NCBI RefSeq assembly: GCF_036226505.1 | Contig: NZ_CP108484.1 | Location: 4,340,001-4,404,000 of the forward strand | DNA length: 64,000 nt | Direction: 5' to 3' | Source: Kitasatospora sp. NBC_01246 | GTDB taxonomy: Bacteria; Actinomycetota; Actinomycetes; Streptomycetales; Streptomycetaceae | Shown here: piece after piece, positions 7,983 through 16,275 of the stretch | Numbering within the stretch: the first letter of the stretch is position 1 | Layout: each line of letters begins with the position of its first letter | The notes under the pieces: generated by a model | Told to the model about the DNA's origin: nothing | The model's input: only the letters and a program-made list of their open reading frames with translations | The model's database searches: none | Program-made: the position numbers and the translations under genes

Positions 7983-8882
7983 CTAGGCCCAGGAGGTACT
8001 GGTCAGCCGCTCGTAGACCTCGATGTACTTGGCCCTGGTCTGCTCGACGACCTCGGCCGGGAGCTCCGGCGGCGGCAGCTCACTGGCGCGGTCCCAGCCG
8101 GAGGCCGGCGAGACCAGCCAGTCGCGGATGAGCTGCTTGTCGAAGGACGGCTGCGAGCGGCCGGGCTGCCAGTCGTCGGCGGGCCAGAAGCGGGAGGAGT
8201 CCGGGGTGAGCACCTCGTCGCCGATCACCAGCTCGCCGTCGGCCAGGCCGAACTCGAACTTGGTGTCCGCCAGGATGATGCCGCGCGACCGGGCGATGTC
8301 CCGGGCCCGGGCGTAGACGTCCAGGGTGGTGCGGCGCAGCTGGGAGGCGAGTTCCGCGCCGATCCGGCGGGCGGTCTCCTCGTAGGAGACGTTCTCGTCG
8401 TGCTCGCCGACGTCGGCCTTGAGGGCGGGGGTGTAGATCGGGGCGGGCAGCTCGGAGCTGTTCACCAGGCCCTCGGGCAGCGCGATGCCGCAGACCGTGC
8501 GGTCCGCCTCGTACTCCGTCAGGCCGGAGCCGGCCAGGTAGCCGCGGGCCACGCACTCGACCGGGATCATCTCCAGGCTGCGGCAGACCAGCGTGCGGCC
8601 CTTCCAGTCGGCGGGGGCGCCCGCCGGGACCTCGGTGGAGATCACGTGGTTGGGCACGATGTCGGCGATCCGCTCGAACCACCACAGCGAGAGCTGGGTG
8701 AGGATGCGGCCCTTGTCGGGGATCTCGTTGGGCAGGACCCAGTCGTGCGCCGACATGCGGTCGCTGGCGACCATCACGAGGTCGCCCGACTCGGCGCGGT
8801 AGAGGTCGCGCACCTTGCCGGTGTGCAGGTGGACCAGGCCGGGCACCTGGACCGGCTCGGGCTTGGTGACAAATCCGCTCAA
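7983..8882 (-). CDS. purC: SAICAR synthase PurC
   Basis: PurC joins CAIR to aspartate using ATP, the eighth step of purine synthesis, in the cytoplasm. Family blocks are visible: VHLHTGKVRDLYRAE, VMVASDRMSAHDWVLPNEIPDKGRILTQLSLWW, RSLEMIPVECVARGYLAGSG, LADTKFEFGL and DEVLTPDSSRFWPADDW. I place the start at the TTG ending at 8882 (299 aa, beginning MSGFVTKPEPVQVPGL), where family similarity begins; GAGGA lies upstream with long spacing. An in-frame start at 8957 would add 25 unlikely residues. It is convergent with the response regulator gene; purD lies at 12878. Confidence 0.95.
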   Translation of the reverse strand: MSGFVTKPEPVQVPGLVHLHTGKVRDLYRAESGDLVMVASDRMSAHDWVLPNEIPDKGRILTQLSLWWFERIADIVPNHVISTEVPAGAPADWKGRTLVCRSLEMIPVECVARGYLAGSGLTEYEADRTVCGIALPEGLVNSSELPAPIYTPALKADVGEHDENVSYEETARRIGAELASQLRRTTLDVYARARDIARSRGIILADTKFEFGLADGELVIGDEVLTPDSSRFWPADDWQPGRSQPSFDKQLIRDWLVSPASGWDRASELPPPELPAEVVEQTRAKYIEVYERLTSTSWA

Positions 8883-8988
8883 GGTCGTCTCAGTCCTCAG
8901 GGGTCGTTCGCGGGCGTGCGGCGCGAAAGGGGAGGTCAGTGGACCCGAGTCTGTCACGAACGCCCGTCGGGGCCCCGGCCGGGCGCCC

Positions 8989-10530
8989 TCAGGCGTTCTT
9001 GCAGAGGCGGTCCAGCAGGTTGGCGGTGGCCCGCTGGATCCGCTCGTCGGTGAGGCCGGGCCGGTCCAGCGCGGGCGACCACGCGAACGTCCCGGCGGCG
9101 AAGACGTACGCGCCGCTCGGCGCCCGGTACAGCGAGGTCTCCTGGTACCGGGTGCGGCCGGCGAGGTCCCGGTACGGGGAGTGCGCGAGCAGCACCCGCT
9201 CGGTGTGCCGGGGCAGCGCCACCTTGGGGTAGTACCGGTCGGCCTCGCCGGCGACCAGCCCGGGCAGCTCGTCGCCCTCCTGGACGCCGGTGCCGTCCCA
9301 GAGCCAGTGCGCGGTGTGCCGGGCGACCAGCGGGACGGGGGAGGCGACCCGGCCGGAGTACTGCAGACCGAGCAGGTGCTGCTCCGGTTCGCCGGCGTCC
9401 CGCCAGAGCGCGCTGGCGGCGCCGCCCACCCCGGTGGCCGGGCTGCCGGGCTCGACCTTCTGCCGCTTGCGGCAGTTGAGCAGCCGGTTGGGCTCGCCGG
9501 ACGGCGCGGGGCTCAGCTCGACCCGCCAGTACATGGTGTTGGCGGAGAGGAAGACCAGCGAGGTGCCGCCGTCGCGGGCCCGCTCGACCGTCCGGCGCAT
9601 CGGCTCCGACCAGTACTCGTCGTGGCCGGGGAAGACCAGCGCCCGGTGCCGGGCCGGGTCGACCAGGCCGGCGTGCAGGTCGGTGGCGGTGGCGTAGGAG
9701 AGGTCGTAGCCGTAGCGCTCGGCCCAGCGGATGAAGTCGTAGGCGTGGCCGACGTGCAGCGGCAGGCCCGCGGTGGCGTGCGGGCGGTCGAAGGAGACGG
9801 TGACGGCCGCGTCCCGCTCGCCGACCAGCCGGCCCCGGTCGTCCCAGGCGTGGTACAGGCTGGCGCCGCTGCGGCCGTCCTCGGGGAAGAGGTTGTAGGC
9901 CTGCCAGGTCACGTCCGGGATCACCAGGAGCAGCTCGGCGGCGTGCGCCTGGTCCTCGAAGTCCCGCACGGTGAACGGGATGTGGCTGCGGTGCAGCATG
10001 TCCGCGGTGGTCAGGACGGCGACGTAGGCGCCGGGGCGCCAGTGGGTCGGGATCTGCAGCCGCCAGGAGTGCCACCAGTGGTGGCAGGAGACCGTCCGCC
10101 CGGCCACCAGCGGGGCCGGCTGGGCCAGTCCGGCGATCAGCGGGCTGGACGTCATGTGGTGCGCACCGTCGCCGCTGTAGTGGCCGATCCGGTAGACGTC
10201 GACGGTGAACTCGCGGGGCGGGTTGACGGTGACCCGGAAGTCCACCGAGCCGCCGGGGCGGACCACGCCCGCCGAGGCGAACCCCTTGATCTGCTGCACC
10301 ACGTCGTTGGCCCCCTGCGGGGTGCCGACCGGCGGCTTCGGTCTGGCACCGCCGGCCAGCGGCTGCTGGCCCGGTGCGTCCACCGAGACGTACCAGGGGA
10401 CGGCGCCCTCGGCCCCGGCCAGGTACTGGTCCGGGCTGCGGAGCCAGGGCAGCGGGCCCTGGCCGAAGGGGTCGGAGACGCTGTACGCGTGCGTTCCGGA
10501 CTCCCAGCGGCGGTTGAGTTCCGTCCCCAC
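8989..10530 (-). CDS. N,N-dimethylformamidase large-subunit-like protein
   Basis: The 513-aa product resembles the large (beta) subunit C-terminal region of N,N-dimethylformamidase, a domain common in actinobacteria in proteins of unknown activity. Supporting segments are the beta-sandwich-like VRPGGSVDFRVTVNPPREF and VYRIGHYSGDGAHHM, then VTWQAYNLFPEDG, FIRWAERYGYDLSYATATDLH, FPGHDEYWSEPMRRTVE and LVFLSANTMYWRVEL. GHDEYWS is the likely active or metal-site region. The GTG at 10530 has GGGAGG five bases upstream and is preferred; in-frame starts at 10569 and 10626 are weaker. No signal peptide is evident. Its position upstream of purC suggests no clear pathway. True substrate unknown. Confidence 0.75.
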   Translation of the reverse strand: MGTELNRRWESGTHAYSVSDPFGQGPLPWLRSPDQYLAGAEGAVPWYVSVDAPGQQPLAGGARPKPPVGTPQGANDVVQQIKGFASAGVVRPGGSVDFRVTVNPPREFTVDVYRIGHYSGDGAHHMTSSPLIAGLAQPAPLVAGRTVSCHHWWHSWRLQIPTHWRPGAYVAVLTTADMLHRSHIPFTVRDFEDQAHAAELLLVIPDVTWQAYNLFPEDGRSGASLYHAWDDRGRLVGERDAAVTVSFDRPHATAGLPLHVGHAYDFIRWAERYGYDLSYATATDLHAGLVDPARHRALVFPGHDEYWSEPMRRTVERARDGGTSLVFLSANTMYWRVELSPAPSGEPNRLLNCRKRQKVEPGSPATGVGGAASALWRDAGEPEQHLLGLQYSGRVASPVPLVARHTAHWLWDGTGVQEGDELPGLVAGEADRYYPKVALPRHTERVLLAHSPYRDLAGRTRYQETSLYRAPSGAYVFAAGTFAWSPALDRPGLTDERIQRATANLLDRLCKNA

Positions 10531-10750
10531 GCGCCCCTCCCACAAGGTGCACCCTCCGCCGGTCGGCATGTGCCTCCCGGATGTGCGTGCGGTCAAATAC
10601 ACCACAGAGTGCTGGCGCTGCGTCACCCATCGGTAGCAACTGGTGTCCGGGAATCTTCCGGTCCGCCGGTGGAGGGGCTCCGGCCTGCGAAGACCTGCCG
10701 TCGGGGACCGGCCCGGGGGCGCGAGCCCCGGTACCGAGCGCCCTCCGGGC

Positions 10751-12334
10751 TCAGAGTCGGACCGGCTTCTCCAGCCGGACGTCGGCGGCGTCCAGCCAGG
10801 CCCGCAGCGGGCCGTCCTGGCCCTGCTCGACGGCCTGGGCGATCGGCCCGGCCAGATCGGTGCGGCGCACCCCGCCGATCAGCAGCACCGGCCCGTCCAG
10901 CCAGTCCAGGCCCGGGGTGGCCCCGGCGGTGTCGACGGCGGCGCAGCAGACCATCGCGGTGACGTGGTCGACCAGCAGGTCCCGCCCGGTGCGGACGGGT
11001 TCGAGCAGCGGGGCGGGCGCCGTGGTCCGGGCCAGCTCGGCGGTGAGCGCGGCCGCCAGCTGCTCGCCGCCGCCCTCGGCGAGCCGGCCGAGCAGCCTGG
11101 TCACCGTCGGGGCGCCGGGGCGGGCCTGCGGGGCCAGCCGGTCCAGCGCGGACTGCAGCGCGGTGGCGCGGGCCCGCCAGCCGGCGTCCACCACCTCGGC
11201 CGGGTAGTCGGTCCACTCGACCTCGCGCCAGGCGCCGGAGGCGGGGCGGCCGAAGAACAGCTCGGCGGCGAGCAGCGAGACCGCCTCGTCCACCGTGCCC
11301 GGCTCCTCCAGCAGGTCGCAGGCGGGGCGGTCGCCGAGGCGGCTGCCGTACCCGTCGGCCAGCCGGTCGCGCCGGGACAGCTCGGTGAGCGCGGCGACCA
11401 CCCCGGCGTTGAGGTGCGCGGGGTGCCGGCCGAGCCGCCAGGCGGGCAGCGCGACCCGGGTGAGCAGCCGGTCCCAGCCGGCGTAGGCCAGGCCGACCTG
11501 CTCCTGGGCGGCGATCCGCAGGCCGTAGTCGACCGCCCGGGCCTGCTCGGAGGCCCAGCCGGCGACGGCCCGCTCCAGCTCGGCGGAGTGCGCCCGGCAG
11601 GCGCGGAGCAGCCGGCGGGTGATCCGGTCGGTCAGCGCGGCCGGGCCGCGGCGCCCGCGCGGGGCGGTGGGCGCGGGGGCGCCGACCACGCCGGGCCCGG
11701 GGGCGGCGTCCAGGCTGGCGTCCAGACCGCGCAGGAAGCGGCGGGCGGCGGCGATGTCCGGGTCGGCGGCGGCCCCGGTACCGGCCACCACCGGGGCGAG
11801 CAGGGCACGCAGCTCGCCGGCCCGCATCCACCAGAGGAACGGCGAGCCGATCACCAGCACCGGCGCGGGCGGGTCCTGCTCGTGGCGCGACGAGTGGCGC
11901 GACGAGCGGCCGGTGCCGGCCGGTCGGCCCGGCGGGACGTCCTCCAGCCAGCTGTCGCAGTCCGGGGTGAGGGCGATCGCCGAGGGCGCGGGGACCGCCA
12001 GCCGGTCGGCCAGCTCGTCGATCAGCCGGTACAGCTCGGGGGCCTGGGCCCGGTCGAGCGGGACGACCGGGGTCTGCGGCGGGACGGCCCTGCGGTGGGC
12101 GCGGGCGGCCAGGCCCGCGACCAGCAGGGTGGCGGCGGCCACCGCGCAGACCACCCAGCGGACGGCGTCCCAGGCGGCGGCGTCGGCTGAGCCTGGCGCA
12201 CCGAGCCGGCCGGTGAACCGGCCCGCGAGCAGGACCACCGCCGCGGCGGCGGGCAGTACGGCGGTGGCCAGGGCGATCCCCCGGACCCGCAGGACCGCTT
12301 GGGCGTGAGCGCGCGCGGTGTCGACAGCGGCCAT
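10751..12334 (-). CDS. M48-like membrane protein lacking the HExxH motif
   Basis: The 527-aa protein opens with two hydrophobic segments (about residues 15-34 and 53-72), then a stretch built like the M48 peptidase fold: DRAQAPELYRLIDELADRLAVPAPSAIALTPD, followed by LVIGSPFLWWMRAGELRALLAPVVAGTG. In active M48 enzymes the segment after ELRAVLA is HExxH; here it reads PVVAG, so zinc cannot be bound there. The remainder is helical and Ala/Arg-rich with no family I recognise. A possible promoter (ATGTCA, 18 bp, TACTAC) reads leftward around 12440-12470. I infer a non-catalytic descendant with a binding or scaffolding role; alternatively it is an unrelated fold. Confidence 0.7.
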   Translation of the reverse strand: MAAVDTARAHAQAVLRVRGIALATAVLPAAAAVVLLAGRFTGRLGAPGSADAAAWDAVRWVVCAVAAATLLVAGLAARAHRRAVPPQTPVVPLDRAQAPELYRLIDELADRLAVPAPSAIALTPDCDSWLEDVPPGRPAGTGRSSRHSSRHEQDPPAPVLVIGSPFLWWMRAGELRALLAPVVAGTGAAADPDIAAARRFLRGLDASLDAAPGPGVVGAPAPTAPRGRRGPAALTDRITRRLLRACRAHSAELERAVAGWASEQARAVDYGLRIAAQEQVGLAYAGWDRLLTRVALPAWRLGRHPAHLNAGVVAALTELSRRDRLADGYGSRLGDRPACDLLEEPGTVDEAVSLLAAELFFGRPASGAWREVEWTDYPAEVVDAGWRARATALQSALDRLAPQARPGAPTVTRLLGRLAEGGGEQLAAALTAELARTTAPAPLLEPVRTGRDLLVDHVTAMVCCAAVDTAGATPGLDWLDGPVLLIGGVRRTDLAGPIAQAVEQGQDGPLRAWLDAADVRLEKPVRL

Positions 12335-12808
12335 ACGGTGCGGCACCCCCTTCGGAGCCCTCGGGCACCCGGCGACGGGGCCCTGAGCCGACTCGAAACG
12401 ATCAGTTCCGACCGGGAATCGGCGGCGTCCGATCCCGGTAGTACATGCTGCGTGGCGCTTCTGACATTCTTGACGCCCTTGTCCGGGTGGGTGTTCCGGA
12501 TCGCCCCGGTTTCCACTCGTCCCGGTGACGGTGCCCGGATTCCGGACGACCGCGCCGCGCGCCGTGCAATGCGGCCCGGGCGCGCCGGTCCGGCCGGACG
12601 CCGTCCAGCATCCCCCCGCGCGACCGCCGCTACCCGGTGCGGCCGCGCACGACGCGGCCCCCGGGACCGCGGACCAGCGCACCATAAGGCCGGACGGCCG
12701 GTTGCGTCAGCCGGATGCGGCCGCTGTCACTCGATGGGCTGGATTCCGGCCGCCGAACGGTGCGGCGGCCCCGGAACCGCTCCCGTGCCACCCGGCCCGG
12801 AAACGCCG
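12335..12808. other. Intergenic region upstream of the M48-like gene
   Basis: About 470 bp between the M48-like gene start and the purD terminator. A weak leftward promoter candidate sits near 12440-12470. Otherwise I see no RNA gene, repeat or convincing coding frame; open frames here lack similarity or ribosome binding sites. Confidence 0.4.
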
Positions 12809-12857
12809 CGGGGCGCTGCGTCCATGGGGGTTGTTTCCCCTCGGACGCAGCGCCCCG
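12809..12857 (-). terminator. Terminator of purD
   Basis: A perfect 15-bp stem (12809-12823 with 12843-12857, core GGGGCGCTGCGTCC) with a 19-base loop that contains a further GGGG/CCCC pairing. It starts 20 bases after the purD stop. Confidence 0.88.
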
Positions 12858-12877
12858 GAACGCGGCGAAAAGCCCTG

Positions 12878-14125
12878 CTACTGGGCGGCCTTGAGCGCGA
12901 TGTCGGTGCGGTGCTGACCACCCTTGAGGCTGATCCGGTCGACCGCCGCGTACGCCCGGCCGCGCGCCTCGGCGAGGTCGACGCCGGTGGCGGTGACGGA
13001 GAGGACCCGGCCACCGGCGCTGAGCACCCGGCCGTCCTCGTCCGCCGCGGTGCCGGCGTGCAGGACGAACGCGGTGCCGTCGGCGGCCTCGGCCTCCGCC
13101 AGGCCCTCGATCACGTCGCCGGTGCGCGGCGCCGCCGGGTAGCCCTCGGAGGCGATCACCACGGTGACGGCGGCGCCGTCGTCCCAGCGCAGCGGCTCCA
13201 GCTGGTCCAGCGCGCCGGTGGCCGCGCCGTGCAGGACGGCCGCCAGCGGCGTGCGCAGGCGGGCCAGCACGACCTGGGTCTCCGGGTCGCCGAAGCGGGC
13301 GTTGAACTCGATCACCCGGGTGCCGCGCGAGGTCAGCGCCAGGCCGGCGTAGAGCAGGCCGGAGAACTCGGTGCCCCGGCGGCGCAGCTCGTCCACGGTG
13401 GGCTGCAGGACGGTCTCCAGGACCTCCTCGACCAGGCCCTCGGGCGCCCACGGCAGCGGCGAGTAGGCGCCCATGCCGCCGGTGTTCGGGCCCTCGTCGC
13501 CGTCCAGAGCGCGCTTGAAGTCCTGCGCGGGCTGGAGCGGGAGGACGGTGGTGCCGTCGGTGATCGCGAACAGCGAGACCTCGGGGCCGTCCAGGTACTC
13601 CTCGATGACCACGCGCTCGCAGGAGGCGGCGTGGGCCAGCGCGGCCTCGCGGTCGGAGGTGACCACGACGCCCTTGCCGGCGGCCAGGCCGTCGTCCTTG
13701 ACCACGTACGGCGCGCCGAAGGCGTCCAGCGCCTCGGCGGCCTCGGCGGGGGTGGTGCAGAGGTAGGAGCGGGCGGTGGGCACCCCGGCGGCGGCCATGA
13801 CGTCCTTGGCGAACGCCTTGGAGCCCTCCAGCCGGGCGGCCTCGCCGGACGGGCCGAAGACCGGGATGCCGGCCGCGCGCACGGCGTCGGCGACGCCCGC
13901 GACGAGCGGGGCCTCCGGGCCGACCACGACCAGGTCGGCGTCGAGCCGCCGGGCGAGCGCAGCGACCTGCGCACCGTCCAGCTGGTCGACGGGGTGGACC
14001 GTCGCCACCTGCGCGATCCCGGCGTTACCCGGGGCACAGTGCAGCTCGGTGACGGCGGAATCTTGGGACAGGGAGCGGCACAGGGCGTGTTCGCGGGCGC
14101 CGCCGCCGATGACGAGGACCTTCAC
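12878..14125 (-). CDS. purD: Phosphoribosylamine-glycine ligase PurD
   Basis: PurD (GAR synthetase) condenses phosphoribosylamine with glycine using ATP, the second step of purine synthesis. The 415-aa product begins with the N-domain Rossmann motif KVLVIGGGAREHALCRSL. The ATP-grasp domain includes FGPSGEAARLEGSKAFAKDVM, YVVKDDGLAAGKGVVV and VIEEYLDGPEVSLFAITDG, and the C-domain has GGMGAYSPLPW and VIEFNARFGDPETQVVL. The GTG at 14125 gives the standard N-terminus, although no good ribosome binding site precedes it, so leaderless translation is possible. It stands alone, not in an operon with purC, and ends at a strong hairpin. Confidence 0.96.
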   Translation of the reverse strand: MKVLVIGGGAREHALCRSLSQDSAVTELHCAPGNAGIAQVATVHPVDQLDGAQVAALARRLDADLVVVGPEAPLVAGVADAVRAAGIPVFGPSGEAARLEGSKAFAKDVMAAAGVPTARSYLCTTPAEAAEALDAFGAPYVVKDDGLAAGKGVVVTSDREAALAHAASCERVVIEEYLDGPEVSLFAITDGTTVLPLQPAQDFKRALDGDEGPNTGGMGAYSPLPWAPEGLVEEVLETVLQPTVDELRRRGTEFSGLLYAGLALTSRGTRVIEFNARFGDPETQVVLARLRTPLAAVLHGAATGALDQLEPLRWDDGAAVTVVIASEGYPAAPRTGDVIEGLAEAEAADGTAFVLHAGTAADEDGRVLSAGGRVLSVTATGVDLAEARGRAYAAVDRISLKGGQHRTDIALKAAQ

Positions 14126-14556
14126 GGTTGGCAAGGGTAGTCGGTGGCCGGTTCGCGCCGCCCTCCGGTCCCGTCGGAACCTCCAGGCGGAGCCGTCCGT
14201 ACGCCGCCGGTCTCGGAGGATCATCCAAGCCGGGACGGGGCCGGTGCACCCGGGGTGCCCGGGTCAGGACAGCGGGTCACCGGGGGCTCGCTCGGACGGG
14301 TGAAATCTCGCCGACCGCCGCAACCCCCTCACCTCGGCATCCGGGCTCCGAATCCGGTAACGATCATTGGTGAAGCGCCCCCACGGTCAGCCATTTGGCG
14401 GTAAGAAGTGCTGATGGACAACCGCCGGCCACCGGCCGGTACGCCGTCCCGGGGCACCCACACTCGCCCGGGGGCGCCGTGTGTTCCGATCCGTCGTCCG
14501 GCGTTTCACGGCCCATCAGGTCGATGACTCGTCAGGAGGACGCGTCGGAGGACGCG
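14126..14556. other. Divergent purD/SLATT intergenic region
   Basis: These 431 bp lie between leftward purD and the rightward SLATT gene and should hold both promoters. I found no confident -35/-10 pair, palindrome or RNA gene. Two near-identical GGAGGACGCG units (about 14536-14556) precede the SLATT start; the second is its ribosome binding site. Confidence 0.4.
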
Positions 14557-15384
14557 ATGTCAGACCCAGCAGTCCGCCCGCCACAGGGAGCCCCACAGGT
14601 GAGCCAGCCGGAAATGCAGCCCGAGGAGAGTGCCTGGGGCAAGGAGATCGGCGAGGAGGACCCGCCCCCCGCCGCCGTCGCGCCCCGGGCCGACACGCGT
14701 CGCCGGGCCGATCTGAGCGCCCGCCAGTTCCCTCTCGGGGACTGGGGCGAGCCCGCCGAGCGGCTGGAGGAGCTCTACCGCTGGTCCGAGGAGCGGGCGG
14801 TCGAGGCTATCGACTGGTACCGCCGGGACCGGGTCTGGAAGCGCCGCTGGGCACGTCTGCTGAGGTTCGGCACGGCCGGCTTCGTGGTGGGCGGCGTCAC
14901 CGCGCCGCTGGTGGACCTCACCGGCACCGTCGCGAACGCCACCAGCTGGGGCTACGTCGGCCTGGCGCTCGCCGCGGCCTGCTACGGCGCCGACCGGGCG
15001 TTCGGGCTGACCTCCGGCTGGATGCGGGACGTCTCCACCGCGCAGGCGCTGCAACGCCGCCTGGAGGCCTTCCAGTTCGACTGGGCGTCGGAGTGCGTGC
15101 GGGAGGTGCTCGGCCCCACCGAGGGCACCGCGGGCGAGGCGGCCGAACGCTGCCTCGGGGTGCTGCGGCGGTTCTGCGAGGACGTCTCGGACATGGTCCG
15201 CACCGAGACCTCGGAGTGGATGCTGGAGTTCCGCGCGGGCATGACCCAGCTGCCCACCCAGGCCTCCGGCAGCTGGGGCGGCCGCAGCGAGTCGGGGATC
15301 GGCGCCCAGGTGCGGATCCTGCCCCCGCCGGGCACCCGGCCCACCATGCCGCGCCAGCGGCCGCCGGAGGGCCCGCTGCGGTAG
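14557..15384 (+). CDS. SLATT-domain (2TM) membrane protein
   Basis: The 275-aa protein has a charged N-terminal tail of about 65 residues, the helix EPAERLEELYRWSEERAVEAIDWYRRDRVWKRRWARLLR, then two adjacent membrane helices (FGTAGFVVGGVTAPLVDLTG and WGYVGLALAAACYGADRAFG) and a long cytoplasmic helical region. This helix-2TM-helix plan is the SLATT fold, which elsewhere forms predicted pore effectors beside nucleotide-signalling (SMODS/SLOG) genes. No such partner is adjacent here. The ATG at 14557 follows GGAGG by five bases; an in-frame ATG at 14524 is possible. The function in this chromosomal-core setting is unknown. Confidence 0.75.
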   Translation: MSDPAVRPPQGAPQVSQPEMQPEESAWGKEIGEEDPPPAAVAPRADTRRRADLSARQFPLGDWGEPAERLEELYRWSEERAVEAIDWYRRDRVWKRRWARLLRFGTAGFVVGGVTAPLVDLTGTVANATSWGYVGLALAAACYGADRAFGLTSGWMRDVSTAQALQRRLEAFQFDWASECVREVLGPTEGTAGEAAERCLGVLRRFCEDVSDMVRTETSEWMLEFRAGMTQLPTQASGSWGGRSESGIGAQVRILPPPGTRPTMPRQRPPEGPLR

Positions 15385-15466
15385 CGGGGACGGCGCGCGG
15401 AGGCCTTCGAGTCCCGGACGCTCGCGGACTCGGACGTTCTTCGCGGGCCCGGACGTTCGCGGGCCC

Positions 15467-15513
15467 GCAGACCGACGGGCCCGCGGAGCCGGGTGGCTCG
15501 CGGGCCCGTCTGC
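15467..15513. terminator. Bidirectional terminator between convergent genes
   Basis: GCAGAC...CGGGCCCGCG...AGCC (from 15467) pairs with GGCT...CGCGGGCCCG...TCTGC (to 15513), with small bulges. It abuts the stop of the leftward gene at 15514 and follows the SLATT gene. Short GGACGTTC-containing repeats precede it. Confidence 0.7.
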
Positions 15514-16161
15514 TCAGGCGAAGACGATCATCGAGCCCTGGGTGAGGCTGCGGGTGGCCGCCGCGTACAGGCCCGCCCAGGCGTGCCGCTCCCGGGCGAA
15601 GGGGTGCAGGTCGTCCAGCGGCGGGCCGAACGGCTGCTCCAGGCCGGTCGGGCCGAGCGGCCGGGTCGGGTCCGGCGGGTCGGCCGGGTCGATGTCCAGC
15701 GCCGGGGCGATGGCCTGGAGTTCGCGCAGCAGCCCGTGGCTGGAGCCCAGCGGACCGCCGGAGGCGAGCAGCGCGTCGTCCACCAGCGGAGCCGCGAACT
15801 CGATCGGCACGTAGGCCCCGGCGTGGTCGAAGTGCCAGACCAGGTGCGAGTGTTCCGCGCTGCTCTCGAACATCTCCAGCAGCTGCTCGTAGTCGCCGCC
15901 GAGGGCGTCCACCGGCGTGATGTCCAGGCCGGTCAGGCCCAGCAGGTAGGCGCGGCGCAGGAAGTGCAGCGAGTCGTAGTCGAAGGCGGCTATCGGCTCG
16001 ACCGCCCCGCTTATCCCCGGGACGAACTGGTAGACCGGCACCTCGGGCAGCCCGTGCGCGGTCAACACGGCGTTGTACAGCGCGAGATCGTCCCGGAAGG
16101 GGTTGTCGGGGCTGTGGCTCAGCACGTCCACGAGCGGGACGAGCCAGAGGTCGCAGGCCAT
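15514..16161 (-). CDS. Conserved hypothetical protein (215 aa)
   Basis: I do not recognise the family. The product is soluble, acidic and without a signal peptide or membrane helix. It starts MACDLWLVPLVDVLSHSPDNPF and contains LHFLRRAYLLGLTGLDITPVDALGGDYEQLLEMFESSAEHSHLVWHFDHAGAYVPIEF, which reads as a compact alpha/beta domain with several His residues. Codon use is typical of the genome, and GAGAGGAAGAG lies just before the ATG, so it is likely a real gene. It lies about 115 bp downstream of the GntR-type gene on the same strand and may share its transcript. Confidence 0.75.
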   Translation of the reverse strand: MACDLWLVPLVDVLSHSPDNPFRDDLALYNAVLTAHGLPEVPVYQFVPGISGAVEPIAAFDYDSLHFLRRAYLLGLTGLDITPVDALGGDYEQLLEMFESSAEHSHLVWHFDHAGAYVPIEFAAPLVDDALLASGGPLGSSHGLLRELQAIAPALDIDPADPPDPTRPLGPTGLEQPFGPPLDDLHPFARERHAWAGLYAAATRSLTQGSMIVFA

Positions 16162-16275
16162 GGGCCGGCTCTTCCTCTCCGGGCGGCGGAGTCGCCCGCG
16201 CGAGCGGGTGACGGATGGGCGGGTCGGGGTCCGGACGGTCGGTACGGGGACCGCCCGGGGCGACGACCGCCCACC

